A stretch of 64,000 nt of DNA from Saksenaea vasiformis B4078 (taxonomy: Eukaryota > Mucoromycota > Mucoromycetes > Mucorales > Saksenaeaceae): assembly GCA_000697055.1 (NCBI GenBank), contig JNDT01002392.1:310001-374000 (forward strand). Direction: 5' to 3'. The position numbers and the translations under genes were made by a program. Each line of letters begins with the position of its first letter. Position 1 is the stretch's first letter. The notes below the pieces were generated by a model, which worked only from the letters and a program-made list of their open reading frames with translations, was not told the DNA's origin and searched no databases. Below are positions 36,701-50,141 of this stretch, piece by piece.

Positions 36701-39700
36701 ATGAGCTAGAGGAAGAAGGACGCGTACCACAGGAAGCAATCGACAGAGACACAATGCTTTCCTGGATTATGGACAGCCTTCAAATCAAATCTTGCAAAGT
36801 AGGGAAGATGTTACTTCAGCATATGCGGAATATCGGGCTGTTTGAACGGCAGGATGCCGCGCCGATTTTGTTTGATGAGAAAACCAAATTGCCTGACCCA
36901 AGTTCGTCCCATGGTTCTTTACGCTGTATCTTTCCGGTGCCTTTTTCCATTGACTGCTCACCAAACGTGGAGTCGTTGATCAATGCTATTGAAGCTTGCC
37001 TTGACGACATTGATATAACCATCAATGAGTGCGGCATGCTGCTTCTCGTTCGTCGCTGCTGGCCGGATCCGTTCATGTCCCAATATACAACGGAACGACT
37101 TATTCATGCTATTTTATCGTGGATCTTCCAGGAGGACGAGAAACTAACAACGCTGCACGCAGAGTATATGACAAGCAAAAAGAAACTTCCTGGTGTGCGA
37201 CAGAATGGTTTTCCTACGGCATTCTCCTCCCAGATGAAAGGCACTGACCGTCATCGGTTAAGTACTAGCTTAAACAATGCAGGTGGATTGGGTAGTGGAG
37301 CTGGAAGTGCCTATGTTACAACACGGAACGCTTTACGGGACCGATATATTGTAAAATGGCTCGCAATTGTTCATGATATGGATAAAGACTTGTATGGATC
37401 CATGCTGTTTGAGACGATTGAGCGTATCATCGAAGGACGCAGCGAAGAATGTGTTATTCCCGAATGGATCGAAAAGAAAGACTCCCAGGTACGCCATCTA
37501 ATCAATATTTGCTAGTGGACTTAACAGGAAAAAAAAAAATAGCGTGCCACACTTCAACAATATGAAGAATTTATGGGCCATATTTTAAAACTCAAAACGT
37601 GTGGTCTAACTTTCTCCAGCTTTGATAAAATCTTGCAGCGATGGCTGGATAAGGCATATGCCGACTTTGATACTCAAGGTATCCTAAAGGTATGTACAGT
37701 TTAACAGCGGATTACCATTTCTTCTGGTCTAAGATGTTAATAGGAAAAGGAACCAGCTGATGTAAGAAATCTGGCAAAATTATGCTCTTCAAAAACCCCA
37801 GTGATGGCGCCTGGCATGCGATCTGTCTCGACAGATCCCGTTCGTTTGTTTGATATTGTTACAAACCTGTTCTCTACAAAAAGCGCAGACGATATCGACC
37901 GCGGTGTCCGTTGGCTATCGCTGACAATGCATTCGGGGTAAACAAAAATCGCCATCATTTGAGGCACTTGTTGATTGATATTGCGTAGGACTGGAGTTCC
38001 TTCTGCTTTTTTAGAGAAAATAGCAAGATTATTGGTGGCAGCTGAGGCGAAGATTGCTACCATTGCGGAATTTACAAAGCTGATATGGTTCCAGGCAGTG
38101 AATGTATTGAATGTCGTTACTTCACGTACTTCAGTCGCCGATATCATTGGTTATCTGAACGAGTCTGTACTTAATTCACTCCGTGGCCAAAGCTACAACA
38201 AGAAATTGACGACAAGAGATATCCAGGAGTCGGTATACAAAATCATGTAATGCACTATTAACATTGATTCCGTTCTAGCATCAGCAAACTCATTAAATAT
38301 TCAGCAGCGTTGACTTGCTTTTCGTACAACTGTCCTCTAAGTAATATTACGGAGCTTGATATTGTACCCTACTTTGGTGACCACGTTGTGCAGCAATCGT
38401 AAGTTGGGACTGAGCACGGAATAGTTACTAAACGTATGCAGAAATGGCAAACGTTCTTCGCTTCACACAGAAAACACTCCTATGCCCGCTCTTAAAGACA
38501 CACCTATCGTTCACTGTATGCTCGCGTATTTGGAGCATGAGGAGCTGAATGCGACTGCGGATGTGATCAAGCTATTTTATGCCTTGATCCATTGGGGATT
38601 CGGCATAAGTAACAAGGCCGAATTTATTGAGAATTGTACATCATCACTCATCCCACCGTAAGCATTGTATTTGTATCATGGTCTATATTCTTATCATCTG
38701 CAGTATTTGGGAGATGTTATCACCAAGCTACGATTATCTGAGCGACGTGAACTTAAATTTACTGATGAAATTGATAAGTTCTGATGCACAGCCTTTCGAA
38801 GCCTATATCAGCAAAATTTTTGGGGATAGTAACTGGAAAGTTAGGTAAGACAGCCTATCGATTTAACGTAGTACTCATGATAATCCTAGGTACAAGAATC
38901 TTGATAACATTTACGGGCTCTTCACCAAGATGGATGCTGCCTTTCAAACCAAGTGGCTTCCAATGTTATCGCGGCTTGGACCCATTTTCAGCTATTGCGT
39001 GGAGTGTCTTTGGGACAAAGAGGTGGGTTTGTAATACACGCATGACTTGTATTGATAAGATGATAACCTCCAGGAGTACGTACGCTCAAAGGCATTCTCG
39101 CTTATCCGTACCTTTGGAACGCTTCATTTGCGATCTGCATTCCGGTGTTGGGAAGCATACTTTTTGACAGCAAGTGATGAAGAGAAAAAAAAGCTTGTGA
39201 ATATAATGATACAGTTGAGTGCATTGTTTCCGGACTGGCAAGTGCTCCAGTGGGAATCATTATTAGAAGCACTCGAGACCAAGCACCCGGAAAAGACAGA
39301 CGCACATTCTGTGGATATCCTCGAACGCTATATGCGACCTGGAACGAAGGGATCAGCATCAGCCGATGCTGGAACAAAGTCTGACGAGGACGAGGCTGGG
39401 GAAACCGAGGAAAACCGCGTGCTCATGTTAACATTGGCATTGCAAATGGTCAGCAATCACCTCAGCGTGGATTCCGTGCAGATTTCGAGGATAAAGTATG
39501 CGCTGGTCGAACAAATGGGCTATGTGAACTGCCGGCGATATAACAGTTCCGGAAAATGGATTGTTGAATTTAATAATCTTTCATACAAACCTGAGGATGC
39601 AGCTCAAACGGGTATTCTGCTATCATGTTCAAGAGGTCTCAAGAATATCATGGATAGCTTTGCCCCTCTTCCAGCAGAGACAGTGGCTACCATGTCACCA

Positions 39701-42191
39701 GATATGTTGAACGAGAACAAGTTGAAGCTTGCAGCGAATAGCGGCCCGGGTATTCATTTCATCGATGTCGCTTTAAAGCTTTTTGACTCGGACGTCGATC
39801 TCACCAAAATAAGTCATATTATGCTACGAACATGGCTGGAAACGATTTTTATTGTAGTGTACAAGGTAAACAGAACAGTTGTTTCCTGTCTGCACGTGCT
39901 GACATCTGTTTTTCAAGCATAACATTCTCGACCGGAAGTACGAAAATAGCATCGTAACCTGCATGAAGCAGATTATCGAATTGTTAACGAAGGATATAAG
40001 CGAAGAAAATAAGTTGCTGATTCTTGAAATCCTCAAGTGCTTACTTCGGCGCTCCGATCATCTAACAGCCATGGTGCTCTCAAAACAAATCATGGCTCTT
40101 GGGAAACTGATAACCAAGTCTGGACCCAAGGCGACCGAACCTGTATTTTTAAAGGCCAAACAATTTCTAAAGAGTGCATTCTTGCGTTTCGCTGTTGCAG
40201 GATTATTTGTGCTTATGTTTAAAGTAGGTAGGATTTTCATCCGGACTCGCAGCTCACGGGACTATTCGTAGAACCAAGTCGTCTTGGACAACAACAACCG
40301 AGATGTGGATCTCTTCTTTTTGCTGCGAACTGTAATAGACCCCAGTGATATTATTCCTGACGAAGATGTGCGCGAAGTGAGTTATCTGCGAGATCAGCCT
40401 GTCCGCGACGTGTTGGACAAATTGATGCATCAGCAGATGGAAAGAAAAGCATTCTCTACAGTGCTAGAGAACATGAGTCGCTATGTAGAAACTGTTCACT
40501 CACATCCCTACTCTGAGACAGTATTAAACGGTATGTGGTAACATGTAATCTTATTTGACGTTAAATGGTTCGTAGATTATGCTGTATTTCTTGGTGAACT
40601 TGCAAAGCATACTACCGATTGGAGACGCTCTGACTGGGATATTAATCCAGTGTTGACCATGTCAGCGATTTTACTGAAAGAGCATCCATACCATTTCTCA
40701 GTATGTATGCCACTGACATCGCCGTATACTGAACTTCTGTTCATAGGTCCTACTTCCAGAAGTCCAAGCTATTTTTAGACATGGAATCCAACACTGCACA
40801 CTTCAACCGGAGAGCGTTGTTAAATTGATCATATCCTGTACAGAGGTCTCTGCTATGTCGGGCGTGGGACAAGCGAACGTCTTCGTTGATATCATCATTG
40901 ACGAGGTGAAGAGTGGGCTGAATAATAAGCAAAAGCTCCATAGGGAAACTTTGCTGGTTCTGCTTCAAGTATGCGACCTTCTCTCAATACTGATTTATGC
41001 TAAAATTGATTGTAGCTTCTTTTATGGGACAGCAAGGATATGTACAAAGATTGGTACATATCGGTCGAACGTGAGTTTACCGGCAGCACCTCTCCACGCG
41101 TGGCGTACTTCAAAGATAAACTTCCTACGCTGTTGGAACCTTTTGTTCATTTTCTCAAGTCACCACCAGTTTCCCAACAATTTACAAAGAAAGACTTTAA
41201 AACGTACAATACTATCTCTGAACTTCTAGTGGAAATATGTCAAGGCAATGAGCAATGCATGAACCGGGCGCTTAGTATGCAAAAGGTACTCAACCATGAC
41301 CGAATAATTGTCTTTTTTACCTATTTTTTTTTCTTAGCTTGAAGAAACACGATGTTGCCTTCGGTTTCTTAGTTGGTTTACCCTCAGTCTTTTGAAGGAG
41401 GGTGCTGACGATCTTCTCAAAAATCTACTTGAATTCGAGCGCGTTGTGACTGATATTCTTGTACAGACCCTGAGCCCGGCGCAGATCAATTTCGACAGCC
41501 CGGATCTAAATTTCTCCTACAGTGCCTCCGGAGAGGCATTACTGCTATCTTTTCTAGCAATTAAATGCCAGGTACTTTTGAATATGCGGCTCAGTACCTG
41601 CGAAGCAAAAGACGCAGCGTCTCTACGGAAAGTCACATTTTGGCTGTCTATCTGGCCGCCACTGAAACGACTGCTCGAGTCCATTGATCCATCGACGTTG
41701 TTTGTGGTAAGTGGAAACACTTCGGTCCGTTCTTTCTTTTTATTCTGATTTTCTTTGCAGACAGGCAATGTAGGACTGTCTATCTGGAATATGTTCTTGT
41801 CACTGTTGCAATTTTTGTTCGCCAGCCGCAGCCATATTGTTATGACTAATGCTCATGAGTGGAGTAGTTTGTTAGATAGGCTTCTCCAACAGGTAATTGC
41901 ATATAGTTTGGGAGTTCCTTCATATCGACCTACAAGTAGATTTCCGTCGCGAGCGGTGACATATTTCATGATAACGTGGATGCGGATAATGCTATACCAG
42001 TGAACGAGTTTGTTACGCAGGCAGAAAAGATACGACACCTGTTTGATATACCACTGGTTCATGTACCGGTTCCGAGGTTGATCGATCAGCTTCATTTAGA
42101 GTTGCGCGACGTCATGCGGCTTCAAGCCGAAGGTTTACTGTTTCAACACAATACGCGAACACCAGCCATTACCTTAAATGGGAACATGTAG
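33747..42191 (+). CDS. Giant helical-repeat protein with C1-like zinc motifs, possibly UNC80-related
   Basis: A very long gene of roughly 2,500 codons after removing some 18-20 short introns. Start 33747 (MESPTRIESLTSCDFDFYMW). Exons 33747-34204, 34246-34724 and 34772-37498 join in phase. The second exon ends a Ser/Pro-rich linker region and begins a helical array that continues to the C-terminus (ending TPAITLNGNM at 42191). In exon 3, HRALRFMAAEKPDLYLDLLE precedes two Cys/His clusters: CKECFKAIHGYGLRCYQC with HYNC, then LCAACELPLWG with CTTCNRFIHHAC. Both resemble C1 (DAG-type) zinc fingers. The rest is alpha-helical, without catalytic motifs, signal peptide or clear membrane spans. My best guess is the fungal relatives of UNC80, a scaffold of NALCN/Cch1-type cation channels, but this rests on size and general layout. 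A Furry-like or other HEAT scaffold is an alternative. It reads intact. Confidence 0.8.
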
Positions 42192-42719
42192 ATCAGCCCT
42201 TGGACGGAGAATTTACAACTCAAAATATAAAAAAAAATATTGCCCCTGCCTCATTCATAGAATGGCCAAATCTTTGGTACCAAACTATAACACGAGATAA
42301 GTCGCATGATCATCTCGTAAATTACAGAACGCTGTTGATTTTTGACATATGTTATAAACTGTAAGGTGCACTTTGCGCAAACGGAAGACCACTAAGCGAA
42401 TGTCATGGGCGGGAGAAGTTGACTATTCATTTCGTTTTTTTCATAATTGTAAGCATGCAGTAGGAGTACTGCGATTTCATATTACAAGTGTTTAATAGCT
42501 ATCTGTTATCAGAAGAGACACTGATGTTCAAAACTTGATTAATAATGGACCGCAGAACTTAGCAATTCCACGAACTCCAGCATTTGTTTTAAGCTCCGGT
42601 TGATGTGTTGCTCATCATCCTTTCCACGATCGGTGACGGCGCTATTTGTAAGCAAGTTGTGGAAAACCTATAAAAGCGCATCTTTTTCTGAGACTTTAAC
42701 TTTATATCCATAAATTACG
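42192..42719. promoter_or_regulatory. Upstream region of GSH2 with TATA box
   Basis: TATAAAAG at 42669-42676 lies about 50 bp before the GSH2 start codon and is followed by a pyrimidine-rich stretch. The rest of the gap is AT-rich, without a gene. Confidence 0.55.
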
Positions 42720-44559
42720 ATGACCTACCCTCCTCAGATAAGCTCAGCAGAACTGGACGATCTACGTACAGCAGCTATTGATTGGGCTTTGGCTCATGGC
42801 CTCGTTGTCCGTCCAACGCTTGACAAGCAAGCCCACTTTCCTAATGCCTCTGCTGTCACTCACGCTCCATTTTCGCTCTATCCGACTCCGTTTCCACGCA
42901 CCGAGTTCGAAAAGGCGAAAGGCTTACAGCAACCTTGGAATTCACTGATTCATAAGATGAGCCAGGATGATGAGTTGATCACCGAAGTCATGGAAACGTA
43001 GGTTTGGAAAGTTCTCAGTACAATGGTACTGACCTTAGATATAGTCTATCAGAGGTTGATGATTTTATGCAGAAACTTTATGACATCTATTTGAAAGTCA
43101 AGGCAGAGGGTATTGCGCAGGTAATTGGAAAAGAATTGACAAGGAGATCAGTGTCTTACAAGGTTTATCAGCCTGCATCCTTAGGTATCTTCCGTTGCGA
43201 TTATTTATTGCATGCGGATGATGGTGCTGATGCGAAATCAGCACGTATACAGCAAGTCGAATTTAATACAATAGCCGCTAGCTTTGGGTGCCTGAGCACG
43301 CGATGCAGTGAATTGCACAGGTCAGGAGCGCTAATAAAGTTAAACTGACTGCTCATGTGGTTGTTTAGATATCTTCTTAGTGCTGTGGAAGGTTACGCAG
43401 ATGGACAGATCAAGCTCAACCAACTTCCAGAAAACCGGGGCGTGGAAGGTTTGGCGCATGGCATTGCTAGTGCATGGAAAGTTTATGGTAAACCAGAGTA
43501 AGTATGGAGAAATCCCTTGTTCCCTGGCTCATTCCCTGATCATAGTGCATATGTGTTGATGGTTACTCAAGAGGGCGAACGTAATGCATTTGATCAACGC
43601 TGGCTTGAATACAATTTGATGGAAACGTAAGCACTCGCATGGCGCATACATCTCCCACTGATGCAATGGCTGTAGTCATGGTATTCGTATGTTGCGCCGT
43701 TCCTTGACAGAGATCTACGACAAGGCAGTACTGGATCCTGAGACCAAGAAGTTAATGATGTAAGTGATTCGGGGTAACGTTGGTAGGGCTCGATCCAACC
43801 TAAATTAAAAATAGTGATGGCCGAGAAATTGCTGTAACCTACTTCCGCTCAGCCTACGGTCCTGAAGATTATCCCTCCTCAAAGGCATGCGGGTGGTCCT
43901 GCCAAGCGATTATTGACCAGTTTGAGTTTAGGAATGGGATGCTAGACTGACGATCGAGCGGTCACTATCGATCAAATGCCCGACCGTCGCCTATCAGCTC
44001 GTTGGCGCAAAGAAAGTGCAACAGGTGCTGTCTATTCCTGGGCGTTTGGAACGTTACGTCGATGTGTACACAGCAGATATCCTTCGGGAATCGTTTACGG
44101 GGCTGTATCCTTTAGATGGTACTCCTGAAGGCCAGAAGGCCTGCAAGGCAGCATTAGAAACACCAAATAAGTTTGTGCTGAAGCCACAAAGAGAAGGCGG
44201 CGGGCACAACTACTATGGACAAGAAATCGTGGATATATTGAAGGAAGCAAGCGTCGATGAACGAAATGCGTATATTTTGATGGATCTGATACGTACACCA
44301 CCTCTCGAAAACCTCATGGTGCGAGAAGGTCAAATCATTAAAGGAACAATCGCCAGTGAATTGGGAATATATGGCGTTTACGTGAAGTAAGCTATTTTCT
44401 AAACTGTGATGTACTTACTAAGGGTTGGATTATAGCGACGGAGAGAAGACTGTCGTGAACGATATCGGTGGTCATCTGCTTCGTACCAAGGGCCATGCAA
44501 CCAATGAAGGCGGTGTTGCTGCTGGTTTTGCCGTGATCGATAGTCCGTTATTGGTGTAA
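42720..44559 (+). CDS. GSH2: Glutathione synthetase (eukaryotic type)
   Basis: Joins gamma-glutamylcysteine and glycine with ATP to make glutathione, in the cytosol. Start 42720 (MTYPPQISSAELDDLRTAA), near a good TATA box. Exon 1 ends at 42997 and splices to YSLSEVDDFMQKLYDIYLKV. Family motifs follow: LGIFRCDYLLHAD, QQVEFNTIAASFGCLSTRCS (substrate pocket), MVTQEGERNAFDQRWLEYNL, EIAVTYFRSAYGPEDYPS, then KEWDARLTIERSLSIKCPTV, VLKPQREGGGHNYYG (the ATP-grasp glycine-rich loop), IRTPPLENLMVREGQI, ELGIYGVYV. It ends GGHLLRTKGHATNEGGVAAG, FAVIDSPLLV with the stop at 44557-44559. About seven short introns. The one at 43885-43931 has a GC donor. The length and all catalytic segments are complete. Confidence 0.94.
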
Positions 44560-45151
44560 ACACAGAAGGAGGGGTAGAGAGCCGCTATCGAGCTATCGAA
44601 GGTCAGATGGAATAGATTGGGAGGTCATCGTTTCTTTCGGTTTGGACGTTGATGCAAGTGGGGAAGGGATACTTAGAATATTGTCCAATTGGGGATGATA
44701 TGAGGGACTACGTGTTAGCTTGTTGCTGTGCAATATATTACGGAGGCATTCATTTATCCAACAACTCGATCCTGGAGAGTAATATGAACAGTGTAACGTG
44801 AATTGAGCACAAGGCTGTCCAAACAATGGCCGCATAAGTTTCTTTTATGATTCAACGCCAGCGACAAAGGAACAATACAAGTACGCTGAGGACGCATCGT
44901 ATACATAAAATCGATTGCCATCACAAGATATCAGCTGCAACGTGAATAGATCAAAGCTTTTAACGGCGCTCGGGTGCGTTTTATCATATAGATCAGTAAC
45001 AAGCGAATGATTTTTCAGCTTATCATAACACAGAGCAGCACGTGAAATCCCACTTCCGTATCAAGGGAAATTGCAGTACGTAAAACACATAGCAAATCCT
45101 TTGTTTAAAACTCCACTGTACCAGCTGCCTCCCTCCCTCTTTTCCAACTAT
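44560..45151. other. Intergenic, no gene recognised
   Basis: A short gap between two plus-strand genes. A CT-rich leader (CCTCCCTCCCTCTTTTCC) lies directly before the start of the phospholipase gene. Confidence 0.6.
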
Positions 45152-47963
45152 ATGCTAACCACAACAGAGTCGAGTCATCAGCACGAGACCCGTAGGCTAA
45201 CGCGGCCTCTCAGCTTGATTCCCGACCCCGATGTCCCACCACTTGCCGTCCGATGGTAAACAGGATGATTAGAGTGTATGGCATGATAGCTGATGCTATG
45301 GAACTAGGTTTCATGCCACCGACAAACCAGTCGTTGATCCCATTTCAATAAGAAGAGCGAAGAGCATGTCGCAGGGCGTAAAACCGTCTAGTCCGGTGTC
45401 GTCCAAAGCGTCACCGAAGAACTGGGTACCTTTTTCGAAGCGGGATTCGGCTGCACTGGAATTGGCCTATCAGGTACGATTTTCATGCACTACCTACCAA
45501 ATTGAAAAATGAACATTGATTAGAATAATGATGTGAGAGCCAAAGTAGCTGTCAACGAAGATCATTTGTTCGAGGTGGATATCACGCAGCGGATAATTAG
45601 TCCTGTGTACTGGGAGGGCCCCGTGTTTGAAGTGAGAAGGTCGACTTGGTTTATCCAAGGCGACGGATCCAAATGGATACCATGCGAAGAAAATCTTGCA
45701 GAACAGATCGAACACGGTTATTAGTAAGTAAGATACAGCTATATATTTAGCTTTATTCCTAATACATGCGTTAAGCAAGTACAAACCATATAATGACGAA
45801 GAACTCAATCTAGCGGACACTGGAAAAGCAAGCCCTCCATCCACAGAGAATAATGAGGAATTACAGACGTCTGAAGAGAAGAAATTGGAAATGAGTTTAG
45901 AAAAAGAACCTGTGGAGAAGCAGTGGAATCTCTTAGGTTCATACTTGGGGCAGTACATTGTATACACTGGGCGAAACTCTGCTTGGCTGCTTTGGTAAGC
46001 TCTGGACAAAAACATCATATACGTTATGCTAATCGTGTACAACCTCAGTAATTCTGCAAGCAGCAAAATTGCCAAGACAATTATTACGCGTTTAACAAAT
46101 AAGCAGAATCTTGGTGGTACCAGACTTATACGTGGCTATCCAGAAGTCGAAAAGGAAACAAAACCCAAAACGCCGACTGTCAGTTCTGTCAACGAGAAGA
46201 CAGAGACCGAAACAGAAAGCATTAGTGAAGAAAATAAAGAAGAAGCACAGGAAAATGAGAGGTCGCAACAAGAAGAAGACGATTATCAAAATGAAGATAG
46301 CGAGGAGGAAGTGCGAAAAATCGATCATCTTGTATTCGTGATTCACGGGTAAGTGAAGGAGAAATCAAGCCGCCGGTATCATCCCTTATGTTCTTTGTGA
46401 TTTACGCAGCATTGGACAAAAAATGTCTGAGCGTTTAGGTCAGAATTTTGTACACGGTAAGGTTTTCTACTGTCTTGATGATCATCTTAGACCTTCCGAT
46501 ACAGATGTCAATGTGTTACGTAAAACGCTTAAAACGGCTTATCCCATTGCCATTGGGACAACTTCGTCACCACAACGGAAGAACTCCATTCAAGTGTTAC
46601 CAATTTTATGGCGACATGAAATTACGTTTGGTATGGCTAGTGGTGACGAAGGTAATGCCGAGGAAGACCTTGGAGCACCAGATAGTGAGGATGGATGCCC
46701 TACACTAGATGAAATTACACTTGATGGCGTACCCAATATCCGATTGGTTGTATCGGATGTTCTTCTCGATGGTAATGTTGATACAACCTCTGGATCTGTA
46801 CTTCTAACCTGTATTTCTAGTTCCTTTGTATATGACACATAAATATCGCGAACAAATGACGGCTGTCATTAGCCAAGAAATTGGTCGTGTTTATAGATTA
46901 TTTGTGGAAAGGAATCCAGACTTTATCGAGAATAAAGGCAAAGTCAGCTTACTTGGGCATTCTCTCGGAGTAAATCATCATTTTTCTCACATTCTCTTAT
47001 CTTGCTCACATCCTATTTTTTCTTTTTTAGTCATTGCTGGCATTTGATATTCTCACGTCGCAACCTATATCTCAAGAGGCACATCTACTATCCAAATTGG
47101 CAGAGCGTATATTTTCCAAAGAGGACAAAAAAAATCAAGTTACACTACCTTTTCCGGTTCAAAACTTCTTCGCATTGGGGTCGCCATTGGGTATTATCTT
47201 GCTCCTTCGGGGGTTTAAGATAGCATCCAGAAAATGTCTCACCTGCGCCGACAATGCTTGCGCCACCTCCTTCACGGAATCCTCTATCAATGGATCCCCT
47301 ATATCCTACTGTTATCCTGCTGTGGAAGAATTATACAATATATTTCACAAGGTAAATGCCTAATTCAGTCATATTTTTATTAAGTGACAAGGGTAGTGTG
47401 ACCCCGTTGCCTACCGTCTCGAGCCGTTGATTGCACGTCATTACACAGCCAAACTAAAGCCAGTCCCTATCCCTTACATTAAAGGAGGATTAAAAAGTGT
47501 AATTGACGCAGGGTTTACTGTTGGATCCGGCATTGCCAGTCGAGCAGGTGCAATGTATGAATCATTGAAATCTGGTCTTACGAGTAACCTGTTGATGCGA
47601 GGATTTGGTCTGTCACGTCCAGAAACAGAAGAAGATGGAAGTGAACAACGGGGACGGTCTCAAAGTGAACCAGCTATTCTTGGAAAAGGAACTTCTGAAC
47701 CAAAACGTGCGAGCACTTTACCGTCATTAGGATTAAAGGCTAAAGATGAACATGGTGCAAAAAAGCTATCCTTCCTTAATTCAACGGGGCGGGTAGATTT
47801 TTGTCTACAGGAAGGGATTCTGGAAAATCCATACTTTAGTGCGTTTAGTGTACACATGAACTACTGGCAGGTCAGTATTTTCCATTTATACTAACATCAT
47901 AATAATCATTCTCGATAGGATCTTGATGTAGCAGCATTTCTTGTACGACAACTTTACAAGTGA
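45152..47963 (+). CDS. DDHD-domain phospholipase A1 (phosphatidic-acid-preferring)
   Basis: Intracellular PLA1 family (DDHD1/DDHD2/SEC23IP relatives) acting on phosphatidic acid and other glycerolipids at internal membranes. Start 45152 (MLTTTESSHQHETRRLTRP). DPDVPPLAVRW splices to FHATDKPVVDPISIRRAKSM, the N-terminal motif of the family. Later come VFEVRRSTWFIQGDGSKWIP and NNLA/YKPYN-type segments, an acidic Glu-rich insert (about 46190-46310), and VRKIDHLVFVIHG, the start of the lipase fold. The nucleophile elbow is GHSLGS, and a 54-nt intron (46971 region to 47030) falls exactly inside it, between GHSLG and SLLAFDIL. Then come NFFALGSPLGIILLLRG and the DDHD domain with GRVDFCLQEG, NPYFSAFSVHMNYWQ, ending DLDVAAFLVRQLYK. 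No signal peptide. About ten introns. An upstream in-frame ATG at 45071 is less likely. Confidence 0.9.
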
Positions 47964-50141
47964 ATCTTAATGTATACCTACGGGGTGTCTGCAAAATGGA
48001 GGTGTTTTAAATAAAGATGCTCTGATCTTAACATCTGACTTATCAGGTAATTGCCGAACTAGGCTTGCCTGGCCAGCAAATTGCGGATTGAACTTGTATG
48101 CGCTTGCGTGTGTTGGAAGTTAAGCAGCAACAGTGAATTTTCGTCAACAAATACTACCGCGGAAGCATCTTTCAGTGGCGTTTTCACGGCAGGACCCATT
48201 GCGTTGCTATCTTGGCTATACTGGACTAATGGCAAGACGCGGCAGACAGCGCCGTTGTGTCTTTGATCCGACAGCCGGAGCTTCGATGTGTCAGGACCTG
48301 CATGGGTTTGAGGCGCCATTAGCACGCCATGCTTGTATCAAGCCTGTTCACGATAGCGACTATGTCACCATGTCATCGTTATTGTCGTACTTGCTTCACC
48401 CCTCTTCAGAAGATGTTTTTCTGGTGATCTGTTGCCTTCGCCTCGGTGCATACGTAAGGTACTGCTACGTGCTTTTCTTGATCGATCGGTTTTGTTCCGG
48501 TCTGCGGAGCTTTGCCGATGTCTCCGATTGTAACTGTGCGATAATCTCAGCTGATTCCACAAGCATTCAAATGATCGCAACGACAGCACGGATGAATTTA
48601 ACGCAAGTCGGTTAACCAAAAGCGGCCAAGCATGTACTGGAGCCGACAGGCACCGCATCAGCCTCTTCGACTTCTCTAGCGCTGATGGGATTGTCCTTCT
48701 TGCCATGGGTTTCGCAGCATGACTTACATATCATGTCTCGTCTTTCCTTGCCGCCTTCTCTCGCACACTGTGTGGGCAATTCTCTATATAACCGTTGGAG
48801 AATGACATTTTGATGCTGCTTTCTTGAGCTCCGGATCAAATACAACCTGTTCAAGGTTTTCTGCCGGCCTGAAACATACTGCTTTTTCCTCCGTCTTCTT
48901 CTCTGTGATATCAAAATATCTCTTGCTCTCGTTTGGATTTGAGGTTCACTCATAGCAGGATACGGATAACATTGATAAGTAAACTGTGAGGCAACGCACC
49001 TTGGCTGTCGAACGTCGGGGAAGCAGCCCTCCAGGTAGGATCTCGAGGTCTCAGAACAGAATTTACAACTTTTGTTTACTGCTTTGAGCTGAGTTGGGCT
49101 CTGATCTGATATAGTCGGATGAATGACTATTCATAAAAGAGGTTCATCAAGCAGAAAGAGGTATTCTTTATTTTCTGGCATCAGACCGGATGATTTCACC
49201 TTTCCACAGCTTCTTCACAGATCAGATCTAACCACAAGATGCATTTTCATTACTAATGAAAAATAAGAAGACCAAGTTCTCGGCTATACGTTTTGTGAAC
49301 ATCTGAAACAAAGAAGAAAAAGAAAAAGAAAAGGTACAGGGTCCTAGAAAGCGGGACTGCTGTTTTGAAGCACTTTTTGGCAAAGTGAGGGAAAAAGAAG
49401 CTCACTTCACTAGATTAACACTGAATAAAGAATGTATAAAGAACCCATGTGAATATCTGGTTCTACTTCAATCCATTTTTCAATAGCTGTCATGGGAACA
49501 GGGACAAGGGTCCACGTGGCGAACGAGTCGCCGATCATTTCTCAGCAAACTGACCCGCGTAGTGTGTTTGATCTCCGTCCATGAGCCCTCCGCTCTCAGC
49601 GCCCAAGGTCCAGACTCAACTGACTCACTGAATTTTTCATTTCTGCACAGTCTGCACAATTGAAACATAGGAAACGGTAAGGTAAAAAAATACCAAAATT
49701 CCGAAGCAGATAAGATGGTGTTACCATGGAGAATACAGCATGGATGCAAATGCGACACAATATACGCTTAATTTGTTTTAGTTTAGATCATTGAATGAAA
49801 CGCTTTGACCAGAACATACAATGGCAATGAGGTCATTTGTTTTTTTTTCTTTTTTTTTTTTCAACGAGCGAAAACGGGAACTCAGGGAGCACGTTCGGAG
49901 TTACACCATTGGAGATGTGGCAGAGCAATTTAAATGGGACTGAAACCAACCAAATCATATTCATCAAGAAGCCTGATCCCAGGCACAAAAGACACCGCGT
50001 CCACAATTTTATAAATTGTAGCAGAAAATTCCTTTTTTTTTCTTTTCTCTTTTCTCTCCCCTAGTTGATCTCATTCATATCATCTTCTTTTCTGCATATT
50101 TTCGCTGCTGGTCGGCTTCTTCATCTACATTTTAATCTATC
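47964..50141. other. Intergenic, possible decayed coding pieces
   Basis: No convincing gene in 2.2 kb. A 160-codon plus frame (48133-48615) and overlapping minus frames (48365-48953) show no known motif. On the minus strand around 48790-48910, a protein-like stretch TEEKAVCFRPAENLEQVVFD appears, but it is limited by stops and a frame change. From 49100 on the DNA is AT-rich. 49985-50141 is the GH17 upstream region, with TTTTATAAATTG and a CT-rich leader. Confidence 0.4.

Noticed and set aside
48133..48953. Overlapping frames on both strands up to 160 codons
   Set aside because: No motif, no consistent splice structure, and frames conflict on both strands; possibly an old pseudogene but not supportable as a gene.
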